Positions 1-11,229 of a stretch of 64,000 bases of DNA are shown here, one piece after another; position 1 is the first letter of the stretch; every line of letters starts with the position of its first letter. The stretch comes from Sanderia malayensis (taxonomy: Eukaryota > Cnidaria > Scyphozoa > Semaeostomeae > Pelagiidae). The notes beneath the pieces were generated by a model. That model was not told where the DNA came from. It saw only the letters and a list, made by a program, of their open reading frames with translations, and did not search any database. The DNA lies in the NCBI GenBank assembly GCA_013076295.1, contig RQOL01000692.1, positions 62,001 to 126,000 of the forward strand. The letters are read 5' to 3'. The position numbers and the translations under genes are program-made.

Positions 1-268
1 AAGATAATGCCTCAACTGCCTTAGACCACACGTTGATGGACGATAATAACAGCCCTAAATATTTATAGTAGACAACTATTTCTATCATTTGACAACCGTG
101 ATAAAGTTTTTCTTTTCATCCTAGTTTCCCCTTCGCAGAATACCATCGCTTTTGTTTTGCTAAAATTTTCATTCACTCCCTATTTTCGACAGCAAAATTA
201 AAGAGCTTTGATATTCCCTTAAAGCTTAAGAATTGTTTCTCCTAGAATAACGACATTGGCGTACAATA
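1..268. other. Unannotated flank, probably transporter A intron or upstream DNA
   Basis: AT-rich sequence with no open frame, RNA gene or clear repeat that I can support. It lies outside the transposon that starts at 275. If the transposon sits in intron 1 of transporter gene A, this stretch belongs to that intron, because no transporter exon 1 is visible here. Confidence 0.4.
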
Positions 269-274
269 GTAATG
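269..274. repeat. Target-site duplication GTAATG, left
   Basis: Identical to 6630-6635 on the other side of the element and directly abutting the TIR. Confidence 0.85.
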
Positions 275-299
275 TACGGTGGCCGAGAAGGGCCAATCC

Positions 300-950
300 C
301 GAAATAATAAAAATCGCTGAATAATATTATTCAAAATCCCGAAATATATATCGAAATCCAGATATATATTTCAAAATCCCGATTTATATTTCAAAATCCC
401 GAAAATATCGAAATCCCGAAATATATATCGAAATCCCAGAATATATTTCAAAATCCCGAAATATATATCGAAATCCCGAAATATATTTCAAAATCGCTGA
501 ATATATTTCAAAATCGCTGAATATATTTCAAAATCCCGAAATATATATCGAAATCCCAGAATATATTTCAAAATCCCGATTTATATTTCAAAATCCCGAA
601 ATATATTTCGAAATCCCGAAATATATTTCAAAATCCCGAATATATTTCAAAATCCCGAAATATATATCGAAATCCCGAATATATTTCAAAATCTGAATAT
701 ATTTCAAAATCCCGAAATATATTTCAAAATCCCGAAATATATTTCAAAATCCCGAAATATATATCGAAATCCCGGAATATATTTCAAAATCGCTGAATAT
801 ATTTCAAAATCCCGAAATATATTTCAAAATCCCAGAATATATTTCAAAATCCTGAAATCGCAAAATAAGTTTGCAAATCCTGAAATATATTTCAAAATCG
901 AGAAATAAGTTTGCAAATCCTGAAATATATTTCAAAATCGTGAATTCTAA
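300..950. repeat. Left subterminal AT-rich array of ~20-bp units
   Basis: About thirty degenerate units of roughly 20 bp, built from AAATCCCG or AAATCGCTG alternating with the self-complementary core GAAATATATTTC. The array fills the space between the left TIR and the start of the HECT ligase gene. It is the reverse complement of the array inside the right end, so it behaves as a long extension of the TIR and may hold transposase-binding sites or promoter sequence. Unit order varies, so this is a diverged array. Confidence 0.9.
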
Positions 951-1006
951 AATTGGTAAAAGCGCGCGAAAATCTAAGAGCTCAGAGACACGTGGCTGCA
1001 AACAAA

Positions 1007-4000
1007 ATGTCGGCTAGATTTTGCCCAGGTTGCGGCTCTCAGGCAAAAGATGGGGACCGATTTTGCATTCGCTGCGGCAAGAAAATAGCAGCGGAACTTG
1101 AAGGAAATGAGCACAACGCCCGTAATGATGCAGTTTCCCTCAGTTCGTTTATGAACCTTAAGACCGAAGAAAGGATATCCCGTTTTGAACGGAAGAGAAA
1201 GGATGACGAACCACCACAATCGTCCAAAAGGTCGAATACTACACGTGTAGGAAAAGTGCAAAATCGTGCAAAAAAGCAGAGCAATAGCGAAAGCGTGTTG
1301 ATCAACATTGGGATTGCAAGGGAAAATGAGCAAACAGGGGGTCTTTCTAATGCGAGGGGAAGCAAATTACCAACAAGGGTTGAGAAACATTTTGGTTACC
1401 ACGAAGTGCTAGAATTAGCAGTTAAAAAGCATTCTGATCATGATCAGTACTTTTGCGCAGCAGATGAATACATGTTGTTGTATCCTGATCACAAGGCAGC
1501 CACAACAGTACCAGGCAGTGACAAACCTTTCACTATTCAAGATTACAAAAAGGAACTCGCAAAACCATACGCAAAGTTGGACCTTTACATCTGCCGAAAA
1601 TCTGAGTTCGAAGGAAGAGATGTTCACCAAGAAGAAAAGTCTGACAAAAAGGTGCCAGTTATTGTTGTGAAAGATGAAGTAGCTGACTTAGAGAATCAAA
1701 TTTACTTGGATATTGACAATTTTCCAGATTTAAACTTTCCGAGCTTTACTAATGATACTGCAGTGGGACCTGTACTTACTCCAGGCTTGGGATGCAGTCA
1801 AGACCTTGCAAGCAGCGAGGAGACAATGGCAAACTCAGGAATGGCAAACTCTGTAACACCAAAAGAGGATGGCTTTAACAGCTTTTTTGGTGAACCAAAG
1901 ACACGGTGCCCTGTCTGCAACAGAAAATTTATTATTTCTATGATTGAAGAGCATGTTGATGCTTGTCTACAAAGTAAGGAAACGCCATTCATTGCAGTGC
2001 AGAGCTCTGAAGAGGAAGCAGATAGTTTTAGTGGTAAAGAAGCAGAAATTAGCCAAGATCCCTGTGAGGGGCAGATAAGCTCTTCTGAATGTAAAGAATT
2101 GCTGGTGCAAGCAGTAAAGGCATGTCATTATAAAATGGGCATAGATGTAACGCTGAATATTAGAAGGGGCCATGAATTTTCTGACTTCACCAAATTCTTC
2201 AAGAAGCCTTGGAATGCTGAGAAACAAGGTGGGACATACAGAATTTGTTATATTGGTGAAGCAGGCATTGACGGTGGTGTGTCAAGAGAGTTCTATTCTA
2301 GTAAGTTTACAGACACATATTTTATTTACATTTTGCCAGTGGTCTGCAAATCCCTAAACGGATTGGCACTGCAATACTTGTGTGACCTCTTCACAAAAAA
2401 CCCACAGCGCTCCTATGCATTTCAGGTAAAATTGTGATTTTGAATTATTAATTTCATCTTCTTTTCTGCAGGGGCCATAATGGAAGTTAAATCTAATTAT
2501 TTCATTGGGACTGATGACAACGGATACGAACCATACTGTGGAACAATAAGCGTTGCAGATGGAACAGTGACGAGCATTGGACATTTATTTGCAGCTAGCA
2601 TATGTAATGGTGGTGCAGCACCCTGTTTTCTTTCACAATGGCTCTTCACATACATATCTTATGGTTTACAGAAAGTTCTTGCCTGTCTCCCTAGTTCATT
2701 GCCTCCTGGTTCATGCCACAGGGAGATTTATGAAGAGGTAATACAGTCAAACTTACATGATAAGTTGTACTCATATCAATCAGATTTGTCATTAAGTTTA
2801 ACATTTTAAACACAAATATCACAAGTCTTTGATGCAGAACATTGTTTTTTGCAGGCTCTATTGTATATATTATTGATAATTAGATCAGTAAGTTTGTGGA
2901 GGATGCTTTCTGTAGTTGCTGGTGTCTGAATGATGCTAATATGTTGCCTTTTATGATCTTTGTAGCTCTTTCAAGCCTCTGACGATAATAGGGTTAAAGA
3001 AATTGTAACAAGTGATGCTGGATTGGAACTGCTGGAGATAGTTGGTTACAGGGGTAACCCTTTGAAAGCTAACTTGGATAAGAAGTCCAGCATTCTTCAG
3101 TAAGTATTCTATGAATGTAAGGAGTCAAGTAGACCATTTTATTTTGTTCATTTGTTGCAAGCTTGAAGAAGAAGGGAACTCAGAAATATAAACTTTTTTT
3201 TTTGTTTTCATTGCAGCTTGTATGGCAATATGTTGTACAAAAAGGTTGTTTTTTTACTTCTCTTTAGGTCTGTCTTCATCAAGGCAAAAATTGAACCACA
3301 ATTGTCAGTTCTAAGTGAATTCCTGTCTGGTTTGAAGACATATGGTTTGCTAGATGTGATCAAGGAAAAACCACACCTCTTCCAGAATGTGTTTTGCAAA
3401 AATGACATGTTTGAATGGGATTTTGAAGAATTTCAAAAGTTGCTAAAACCTGATTTCTCGCCTGAAGGCAGCAATAGAAAGTCTACTGAAATTTCCACTC
3501 TCAAGCATTTCTTGGACTTCGTGGAGCAATGTTTCAATGACCGTAAGTGTTTATTAATATGTCTGTTTCCTTTGAAAGCAACAATACACTTTTTTATTGT
3601 AAATTGGGTTTTCAAGAAATTAGTACCAGAATGTCCAAAGATTTAAGAAACTCAAAAAAATTTAGAAACTGTACAATCACAATTTTTAAAAGAAGAGTTC
3701 ATTGCCTTCTTGTCAATAGTTATAAGTTTTAATTTTTTAAATTTTTGTTTGCAAAAGATTATGACTTTAGATTTTGTCTGCATTGGCTTCTTTCGCGATG
3801 ATATCCGTTTATATTCGTCCAAAAATGCTCAGCTGAAAAAAAAAGCCTGTAAATAAGAAACCAATCAAGAAACCTCAGTACTTCATGCAAATCAAAGTTT
3901 CTTATACAAAACCTGTATATAATTGTATGACAAGGATGTTTCTACGGGTCTTGCCAATGCAATAGTAAACACTCCTACATGTACTGGTGATTGAGATTAA

Positions 4001-4367
4001 GATTTGTTGCCTTGACAAATGCAACAGATTTGTTGCTGTGTCTGCCGCTTAGTGCTATGTAATCCTGATGCATTTGTTAATTTTTTTTTCAGAAATGTGT
4101 CCAGTGTCATTTAAAATGTTGATGCAATTCCTGACTGGGAGTGAATCAAAGCCAATTCTTGGAGTTATCACAGAAGTCTTCATCGAATTCATTCATGACT
4201 GTCCACGTTCAAATGCTGGCACTGCTTGCAAATGTCTCCCTACCGTCAGTACATGCGGAGTTAATCTTAGACTACCAGTCCATGTAAACAGCTCTGATGA
4301 AATGCTAACAGCATTTGATTCTGCTATTAATCAGAAAGTGGATTTGGGTGTTGCTAATTTGCATTGA
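1007..4367 (+). CDS. Transposon-borne HECT-type E3 ubiquitin ligase with zinc ribbon and UBZ-like finger
   Basis: Five exons: 1007-2300, 2472-2737, 2966-3099, 3217-3542, 4093-4367; all introns GT-AG; 764 aa with no internal stop. I chose the ATG at 1007 because the zinc ribbon follows directly; an upstream in-frame ATG at 953 lies in the subterminal repeat. Domains: zinc ribbon at residues 6-23 (CX2C-X10-CX2C); a UBZ4-type finger at C301, C304, H316, C320, a fold that binds ubiquitin in other proteins; a HECT domain from about residue 370 to the end, with GVSREFY near its start and the catalytic cysteine in TVSTCGVNLRLP (about C728). HECT enzymes accept ubiquitin on this cysteine and pass it to substrates. 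The sequence resembles the G2/M-phase-specific E3-like proteins expanded in cnidarians and fish. It faces the transposase gene. Its role in the element is unknown. Confidence 0.85.
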
Positions 4368-5071
4368 CGATTTTTCCGATATAGTTCTTTTTTACAGAAG
4401 AGAAAGTACGGTACATATAGAAGCTCTATATGTTCGAAAAATTGTTAGGTTCAGTTCTCAATGGTATAAAAAAAACAACATTTTATTGCTTATAATTTTT
4501 GTTTTTTTCCTTTGCGAATACAGATCCAGGGGGAGGCTTGTTCGCTCAAGGTGACGTACCGGTTGCAAAATGTTAGAAAACCCTAAACCCACTGGTAACT
4601 TTATACGTAAGCACAATGACAATAGATTGATTGTTCCAGAAACAAAGAAATTATTTTGCTAACAAAAATTCAGTTCATCGTACTTTCGTGAAACTCATGA
4701 GCTAAGCATATCAATTTCACAACCCCAAGCGGTAGTAAATTTGAAAATTTGTCTACCCTAAGAGGTATTAAATTGGAGAATTTCGGAACCTAAATTTGCA
4801 ACGGATATGTCTGATGGAACTGCTCAGTCCCCCCTGGGATAAAGAAGTTCATAAAAATATACAATTGTAATTGTCTTTGTTTCTTCTCTTGGCAACTGGG
4901 CAACTGAGTGAGAATTCTAAAAGAAATTTAACAAACAAAACAAAATTTTGTTCGTCCAACACATCAGCAATTTGCAATTTCAACTATTGTTGTGAACACA
5001 GCTTTAGCTTCGGCCCAGTCGCGCGGAGGATGCTGAGTCCCTCATGGTTAACAATGTATTGAAATATTCCA
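4368..5071. other. Spacer between the convergent transposon genes
   Basis: AT-rich interval holding the 3' flanks of both genes. Part of 4500-4560 is open on the + strand, but I see no conserved domain. No terminator or polyadenylation site stands out clearly. Confidence 0.5.
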
Positions 5072-6211
5072 TCAGTTCTTATCATCTCGATCAAGAGACT
5101 GAACAGCTTCATTAAAAATATCTCTTTCCGCCAAGATACAGTTGATGTCGTTTTTTGTTACTGCATGTCCACATTCAGAATAGCCTTTCGACTCTGGCAG
5201 AAAAAATAACTCGTCTGGGACGCCACCAACAGCACTATGCCTAGATTTTCGAATGAGTGCCTGTTCCATCAATTCTGACTGTATCCATCTCACGTTGAAT
5301 GAACTCAGAATAGACAAACCATGCGCATGCCATATGGAAATGACTGCCAAGTATCAGCTTGCACTAGCGACAAGGTCCTTGAAGTACTCAATCACCCAAG
5401 CAGAATATCCCCGTTTACAATGTGACCACCAGTTCTCGATACGTTGATTGGAGGGAGAAGACCCGTAGCGGTGCCCCGTGACATCATCCGGAAGGTACAT
5501 TGCACTGCGCTAAAATTCCATTTTCTGTACCACAATCTGTTTGAACCAACTCCGGACATTTCTGAAGATTTGACACGCATTTTAAGTAATGACTGGCAGT
5601 CACCAGTGGATCGTTATTGCTTCGTGCGAGCTGAAACCATAGGATTCTTCGCGAAAATCCATCTATACAGCCGTGGATCGGAAACCCGTATGGCTTTAGT
5701 TTGTCATAACCATCCACGTGCCATGTGGCATTTGGTCCTGGTGAGATGTAGCATCTGCGTGTTAGTTTCCTGCCTTTTCTCATTGCAGAGTCTTCAGGAC
5801 CAGCTGCATGCAAAAGTCGCATCACCTATTCCGTGCAACTGAAATACCATATGTTGTTTTTAACTTGTGCCACATTCACGATATCCTTTTAGGTTTCCCG
5901 GGCTTGAATTTCTCGCTCGATGATACTCCGCACAGTTTCATCTGATTCTTGTGGCAGTTTCGCTTGGATAATCCCAGCTCGTTTAGTCGGCGTTTCAGAG
6001 TCCGCAAACTGATACAGATATTGTGATGTCTTTGCAGACATATAATCATTGTTTCGTATCTGAGGCCTTTGGCAAAGTAATGTTTGATCAATCCAGGTTC
6101 ATCGTTTGAATTTGAAATGAAGCCTGACTCACTTTGCCGTATCCTTGTGCCACATTTTGCACAAAAAATCTGTTCGTTAGCAACGTTATGGCCACAATTA
6201 AAACAAAACAT
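5072..6211 (-). pseudogene. Decayed integrase-type DDE transposase with N-terminal zinc ribbon
   Basis: Translation on the minus strand starts at the ATG at 6211 (MFCFNCGHNV; an in-frame ATG at 6253 is also possible). Order: zinc ribbon CX2C-X10-CX2C at residues 3-20; a winged-helix-like segment (LRTLKRRLNELGLS); then a retroviral-integrase-like core. The three acidic residues are visible: D in WHVDGYDKL, D in TDCGTEN, and E in NQRIENWW; a C-terminal RKSRHSAVGGVPDELFFLPE follows. These blocks lie in different frames. I count at least five single-base shifts, near 5866, 5825, 5500, 5482 and 5350, and some residues after the helix domain may be missing. The copy is either dead or miscalled by an indel-prone assembly; the HECT gene next to it has no shift. 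Family: eukaryotic IS3-like integrases. Confidence 0.85.
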
Positions 6212-6294
6212 GGTGAAAAAGACAGTCGAGATATCGAGGCTGTTCAAATACATTTTATTTGAAACAATAAGTATATTTTTAGGTTTTTAAGATT

Positions 6295-6612
6295 TTTAAA
6301 TATATTTCAGGATTTGCAAACTTATTTTGCGATTTCAGGATTTCGAAATATATTTCGGGATTTTGAATATAAATCGGGATTTTGAAATATATTCTGGGAT
6401 TTTGAAATATATTTCGGGATTTGCAAACTTATTTTGCGATTTCAGGATTTCGAAATATATTTCGGGATTTTGAAATATAAATCGGGATTTTGAAATATAT
6501 TCAGCGATTTTGAAATATATTCAGCGATTTTGAAATATATTCAGCGATTTTGAAATATATTCAGCGATTTTGAAATATATTCAGCGATTTTGAAATATAT
6601 TTCGGGATTGGC
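6295..6612. repeat. Right subterminal AT-rich array
   Basis: About fifteen ~20-bp units with TTTTGAAATATATTCAGCGA and TTCGGGATTTTGAAATATA as typical forms. They are the reverse complement of the units at 300-950 and lie just upstream of the transposase start on its own strand. Confidence 0.9.
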
Positions 6613-6629
6613 CCTTCTCGGCCACCGTA

Positions 6630-6635
6630 GTAATG
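6630..6635. repeat. Target-site duplication GTAATG, right
   Basis: Identical to 269-274, abutting the right TIR. Confidence 0.85.
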
Positions 6636-7037
6636 CAGCTCAACCGTATCCAACAGAAATAACTCTTTCTTATCCCATTTATTGAATTGACATGAGGATA
6701 CATGCGCTGTCATAAATTTTCCTAAATAATTTCTCTTTCTCCTCCGAAGCCCCTTGATTTTCGCCGATCTTTCCTCCGTAAAGGCAACTATCTTTTTTTT
6801 AATGCACAAGAATATCTTCCGGAGGTTTAGCAGCAGTATTTATACTTAGTTACAATGAGTTCCTGTAATAATGCTTTGAAGCTCTTATTTAGGCCCCCTA
6901 TCGCCTCACTCGATCAATAAAATCATGAAGACTGATTCTGGTCTCATTAAGTCTAATTCCCATTTCCAAATTAGTTGTAATGTTGCAATTTCATTACTTT
7001 TCGATATTTGTTTCATCCTATACATGCACCACTGTAG
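6636..7037. other. Non-coding, presumed intron 1 of transporter gene A
   Basis: No open frame of note. It ends in a usable splice acceptor (ACTGTAG at 7031-7037) in front of transporter exon 2. No exon 1 like those of genes B-E is found here. Confidence 0.5.
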
Positions 7038-10000
7038 TTTGACTTGAGTTGTGAAATGGTATTCTACAACCTGCTTGCAACATCCATGGTTTTCATCAGC
7101 ATTGCTCTTGGCGCCTTGGTTCTTGGTTGGCTGGCAGATAGGTATATGATTTTATTTGCTTTGGGTTGGATATATTTATATATATGATGTAATCTCTGTT
7201 TAAGAACTATCCTGTAACCCCATGCGGATATGGGGCCTGAGAAACGTGTACCCGTTGCTTGCGAATTTCTTAAAATAATGAGCAAAGCATGTGAAGTCCA
7301 TTGAACGGTGAACTGCCTCTTAGTGTAATTCGCCCAACAGATTGAAAAAATATTTATGAATATAAGCACTGTATGTCAGCAAGAACAAATCTTTGTGAAG
7401 ACAGATCATTACCTTGAAACTCAGTATTTTTATTTTTAGATACGGTCGGAAACCTGTGCTAATTCCGTCGAGTGCAGCCATCGTAATCATAGGTTTCATC
7501 AGTGCTTTCTCTCCAAATTTCGCTTTCTACGCCGTGGCTCGTGTCTTGGTTGGATTCTTTCTTCCTGGAAATGCACTTCAACTCTTTATCATGGTATCTG
7601 AGTTTGTAGGCCCAAGACATCGACCATTGGCTGGCAATACTCTGTGGATTGCCTTTTCTGTTAGCATAGCTCTGCTTGGCGTGATAGCTTACTTCGTTCG
7701 AACATGGAAACTTCTGGTCATCATTTGCACAGCTCCATATTTCTTTACTTTTATCTTTTTCAAGTTAGTATCTTCTTGAAAAACTACTGTTTTGCATTCT
7801 GCGATACCAAAATTAATAATGAAAGTGGTGCAAATGTTATTAATCATTTACGAACGTTTGTTATCATTTTAAATATAGGTTCATTCCTGAGTCAATCAGG
7901 TGGCTCTGTTTAAATGGAAGAACTGAAGATGCGATGGAAATTATCAAACAAATTGCGAAAGTAAATAGAAGAAGTGCCCTGATGTGAAATTGGCCGAGAA
8001 AAATGACAATACTGAAAAGTCTTTTGCTAGCTTTTGAATCTGTTTCGTCCATGAAAATGGCTGTCAGCACTTTAATTCAAAGCTTTGGATGGTGAGAATT
8101 ACTTTCTGGCTTCTTGTCTCTCGTCTTTACCATGTATTATCATAAATGACTTTCAAACTTTCCCCTAACTTAACAATAGCAATACCATGTCAGCCATGCT
8201 TTCAATGACCCATTATAATGTGCTTTTCCAAACCTGAGCAAAGCGCATTTTTATGGATGCTGTGACGCAATGAAATGGGTCAATATACAGCATGGACAAG
8301 AACATCGAACTATCAGAGGCATGAAATTATATGCTGCAGCGAAAGACAACTTTTAAAGATAGTTTATCTATTGAATTTCTGCTTTGTTTTACCAAAACTT
8401 GCATTGAACGTCACACTCTAATAATTGTTGGCCATTTTCATTTGTTTTAAGGGTTGTAAATGGCCTAGTCTACTACGGAGTTTCATTCGCCGCAGCGGAT
8501 CTTGGTGGCAACATGTACAGAGACTACATCCTACTATCTCTTGCCGGAATACCGGGTACTTCGCTTGGCATATATCTCTGTCGGAAGTATGTATACCTTG
8601 TTTTTCATCTCTCATCAAGGGCGGAGCAGAAAGGGTTCTAGGGGTATAAGAGCCCAAATTGAATACACATGAACTTCACTTGCGCAACTGTTTGGACAGC
8701 AAAAAGTTGCGCAAGTGAAGTCTACTGATAGAGCACAGCACACAGTGCTTCATCAGTAGACTGTTGCCCTTACTCCCACCTATGAAGCGTCCCTACACTT
8801 GAGAATGGCCTATGGGTTGTTCATATCTGTTTCAGTTCAACAGTTGGCCCTCGAAGAAGCGCTTTGACAATTTAACGACATCGATTTTACTTCAATTTCA
8901 ATTTTTAGAATTGGTCGCAAGAAGACAGTGTTGATTCCAACATTTATTGGTGGCTTGGCCTGTATTGCTGCATCGTTGATTCCAACAGATGATAAAAAAT
9001 TCAGTAGTATGTCTTTGATATATTTTGTTTAACGCTTTATTATGAATTCAATAATGCCTCATGCACTACACACATGGAGTTATAGGTAACTTGGTGTAGA
9101 TTCTTCCACGAGTAATATGTTCACCGGTTTCAAAATTTGATTCCGGAGGGCAAACTTCAATAGCCGATACAATATTCAAAAACTTGGTTTGGACTTTCGT
9201 GCAAAACCCAAGTTTGAAGTATTTACGCTATAGCGAAAGAAATGGTCTCAAATGTGTGAAAAACCTCCAATTAAAAGGAATTGACTCATTGAGAATAACG
9301 TTTCCATAAATTGTAAAAATTGGAATTTCCCACCTTTTTCATTGCCTGATAGTTAACTACATAGTGGAATAGGTTTAATCATTTTCTTTCATGTTTCAAA
9401 AATCTATTCTCTTTAATCTTAGCAATCAATTTTTCAATAGGCTTGATCCCATTGAGGGTATTTTTTGGATTTCTTGGCAAATTTTGCATCACAATATCTT
9501 ATGCTTCAATATCCACTTGGTCTGTGGAACTGTATCCAACTGTCATTCGGTGAGTAATAGGAATAAACAGCCTCGTTTCCATGGACTTTAACGTGTCAAG
9601 CTTCCTTTCCATGTTTCCCCAATGGCCGTATGAAATAGCCCCCCGTTCCTCGTTTCCAATGTCACAAACGGGTCATATAAAACTGGCAATATTGACAAAG
9701 TGGCCATAACTAGAAGGTGGCCATAGGTTTGGGTTCTGTTATACAGCTATAAGTCTTATTTGATTCTCGTCATTCGTAGCGGTGCAGCCGTGGGCTATCT
9801 CCAGATAGCAAACCGACTTGGCTCAGCTTTGGCTCCTTGGGTTGCGACATGGCTCATTGGTATACACGTTGTGTTGCCTTTTTCATTGATGGGGGGATGT
9901 GCCATCATCTGTGCTTTGCTCCTTTTGAAATTGCCAGAAACAGCATCCAAACCAACTGCTGAAACATTCAACGATTTGCAAAACGATGCAACTGTTAAAG

Positions 10001-10101
10001 CTACAAATTTTGAATTGAAGACATCTGAGGGTGAAGATGGGGGAACGCCCCTTGCATACATAATCAGCAACAAGCATAGCTTTAATGAAAATGTGATATG
10101 A
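7038..10101 (+). CDS. SLC22-like transporter gene A, exons 2-8 (left-contig copy)
   Basis: Exons 2-8: 7038-7141, 7440-7763, 7879-8091, 8452-8586, 8909-9003, 9441-9549, 9780-10101. Exon 1, encoding the first membrane helix and the extracellular loop, is not in the window. Major facilitator features: loop 2-3 motif ADRYGRK across exons 2/3, the SLC22 signature PESIRW in exon 4, GRKKT in exon 6, ELYPTVIR in exon 7, LPET in exon 8. Exon 4 is 213 bp here against 216 bp in the right-contig copy, with three single-base losses in homopolymers, so its middle is out of frame. I treat these as consensus errors. With a typical ~108-residue exon 1 the protein would be about 540 aa. The family moves organic cations, anions or carnitine across the plasma membrane; the substrate cannot be told from sequence. 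Confidence 0.85.
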
Positions 10102-11229
10102 TGTTAATTTTTAAAGCCCCGCTGATAAACAAAACCAATCTACAGGCCCATTGAACTACTTCAAAATAGAGTTAAACCTCAGTTTTATTATCGAGCTCCC
10201 TGCTCAAGGGTGTTTGCTTGGTTTTCTGCAAGGCTCTGTATATCAGAACTTTTTCTGTATATTTTTATTTAAATCGCTGCACTTTAAATATGTTCTTGGA
10301 TTGCTCTTGGATTGTTTAGCCTGTTCTAGGATTGTTCTTGGATTGTTTAGGTAGTTCTTGGATTGTTCTTCCTGTTCTCGGATTGTTCAGCCTGTTCTTG
10401 GATTGTTTAGGTTGTTCTTGGATTGTTGAGCCTGTTTTTGGATTGTGCATCCTGTTCTTGGATTGTTCAGCCTGTTTTTGGATTGGTTTGGCATGTTCCG
10501 TTTTTTAGCATGGTCGATTAATTTGTCACGACACTTTCCTTTCGCTCATTCATTTCGATACATTTTTTTCTTTGTTCAATATTTGTCTCACCCCACATTC
10601 AATGATAATCTTTCTTTTCTTTCTCACATGACTAAACATGTTTTCCAACTTAGTTCGGTTCTTATGATTGGTCATATCTTACGTATATTTCTACTCTGCT
10701 ATACATAGCCAAGCCATGAATGCACGTCTCAATCTCTTGACTTCTTATTAATCTTTTCTAATATTCCCATTTTCTATTGGTTCTTTTATTAAATTACGCA
10801 ATTCTGATTGTGTATTTAAACGCTGTAACTTGTTGAGTTAGCTAGCTAGTTGAATTGATTATGATCAAGAGACACTTGTTTCATAAATAACTCGTTGCTT
10901 CTTGGGTCAACCTGCCTACAATCACAAATTAATCGCTTTGTTAAACGTGAGTGACAAAGACAATCACAATAGCTGATAAGAATTACCTTTGAATGGTAAT
11001 GGGATTTATTTTTCTTTCAGGCAATCCCCAACATTCTACATTTATCAAGCGTGCATAACAATCCTGAAAAACAACAAAGCAAGGCAGTTCATGGATATTA
11101 CATTACAAGACTCACTTGTTGTTGTTGTCGTGTGTAGCTGAAGAAATCTGATCCGACATCTCGTTTTTGCTTAATTTTTTGCCACGTTCTGCACGGTTAT
11201 ATCTTGTTTCTCACGTGTGGAAATCAACT
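10102..11229. other. Intergenic A-B (left contig): 3' flank of A, minisatellite, 5' region of B
   Basis: Holds the 10291-10490 minisatellite and AT-rich sequence. Just upstream of the ATG at 11230 an open frame runs back to 11167. No RNA gene seen. Confidence 0.5.
10291..10490. repeat. Minisatellite, ~19-20-bp units
   Basis: About ten imperfect tandem units of the type TGTTCTTGGATTGTTCAGCC downstream of transporter A. The right-contig copy is at 26150-26347 and is nearly identical. Confidence 0.85.

Larger units (their letters stand above)
275..6629. mobile_element. Complete 6.36-kb DNA transposon, IS3EU-like, carrying a HECT ligase and a transposase
   Basis: The ends are a 32-bp perfect terminal inverted repeat beginning TACGGTGGCCGAGAAGGGCC (275-306, inverted at 6598-6629). 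It is flanked by identical 6-bp direct repeats GTAATG at 269-274 and 6630-6635, read as the target-site duplication. Inside each end lies a long AT-rich subterminal array, then one gene pointing inward: a HECT E3 ligase from the left and an integrase-type DDE transposase from the right. The transposase fold and, as I recall it, the 6-bp duplication fit the eukaryotic IS3EU superfamily. The superfamily name is an inference; the element boundaries are seen directly. The likely location is intron 1 or the upstream flank of transporter gene A. Confidence 0.9.

Noticed and set aside
300..950. CRISPR-like array of short repeats
   Set aside because: The units run head to tail without unique spacers, are degenerate, and lie inside a eukaryotic transposon end.
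804..1001. Minus-strand frame in the subterminal array
   Set aside because: It is a translation of the ~20-bp repeat (ISGF/EIYF-type reiteration) and has no independent support.
953..1006. Upstream start for the HECT ligase
   Set aside because: Eighteen extra residues encoded by repeat-derived sequence; the zinc ribbon start at 1007 matches the layout of the transposase.
2301..2437. Continuation of ligase exon 1 to the stop at 2437
   Set aside because: A strong GTAAGT donor at 2301 and the acceptor at 2471 join GVSREFYS to AIMEVKSNYFIG in frame, which fits the HECT pattern.
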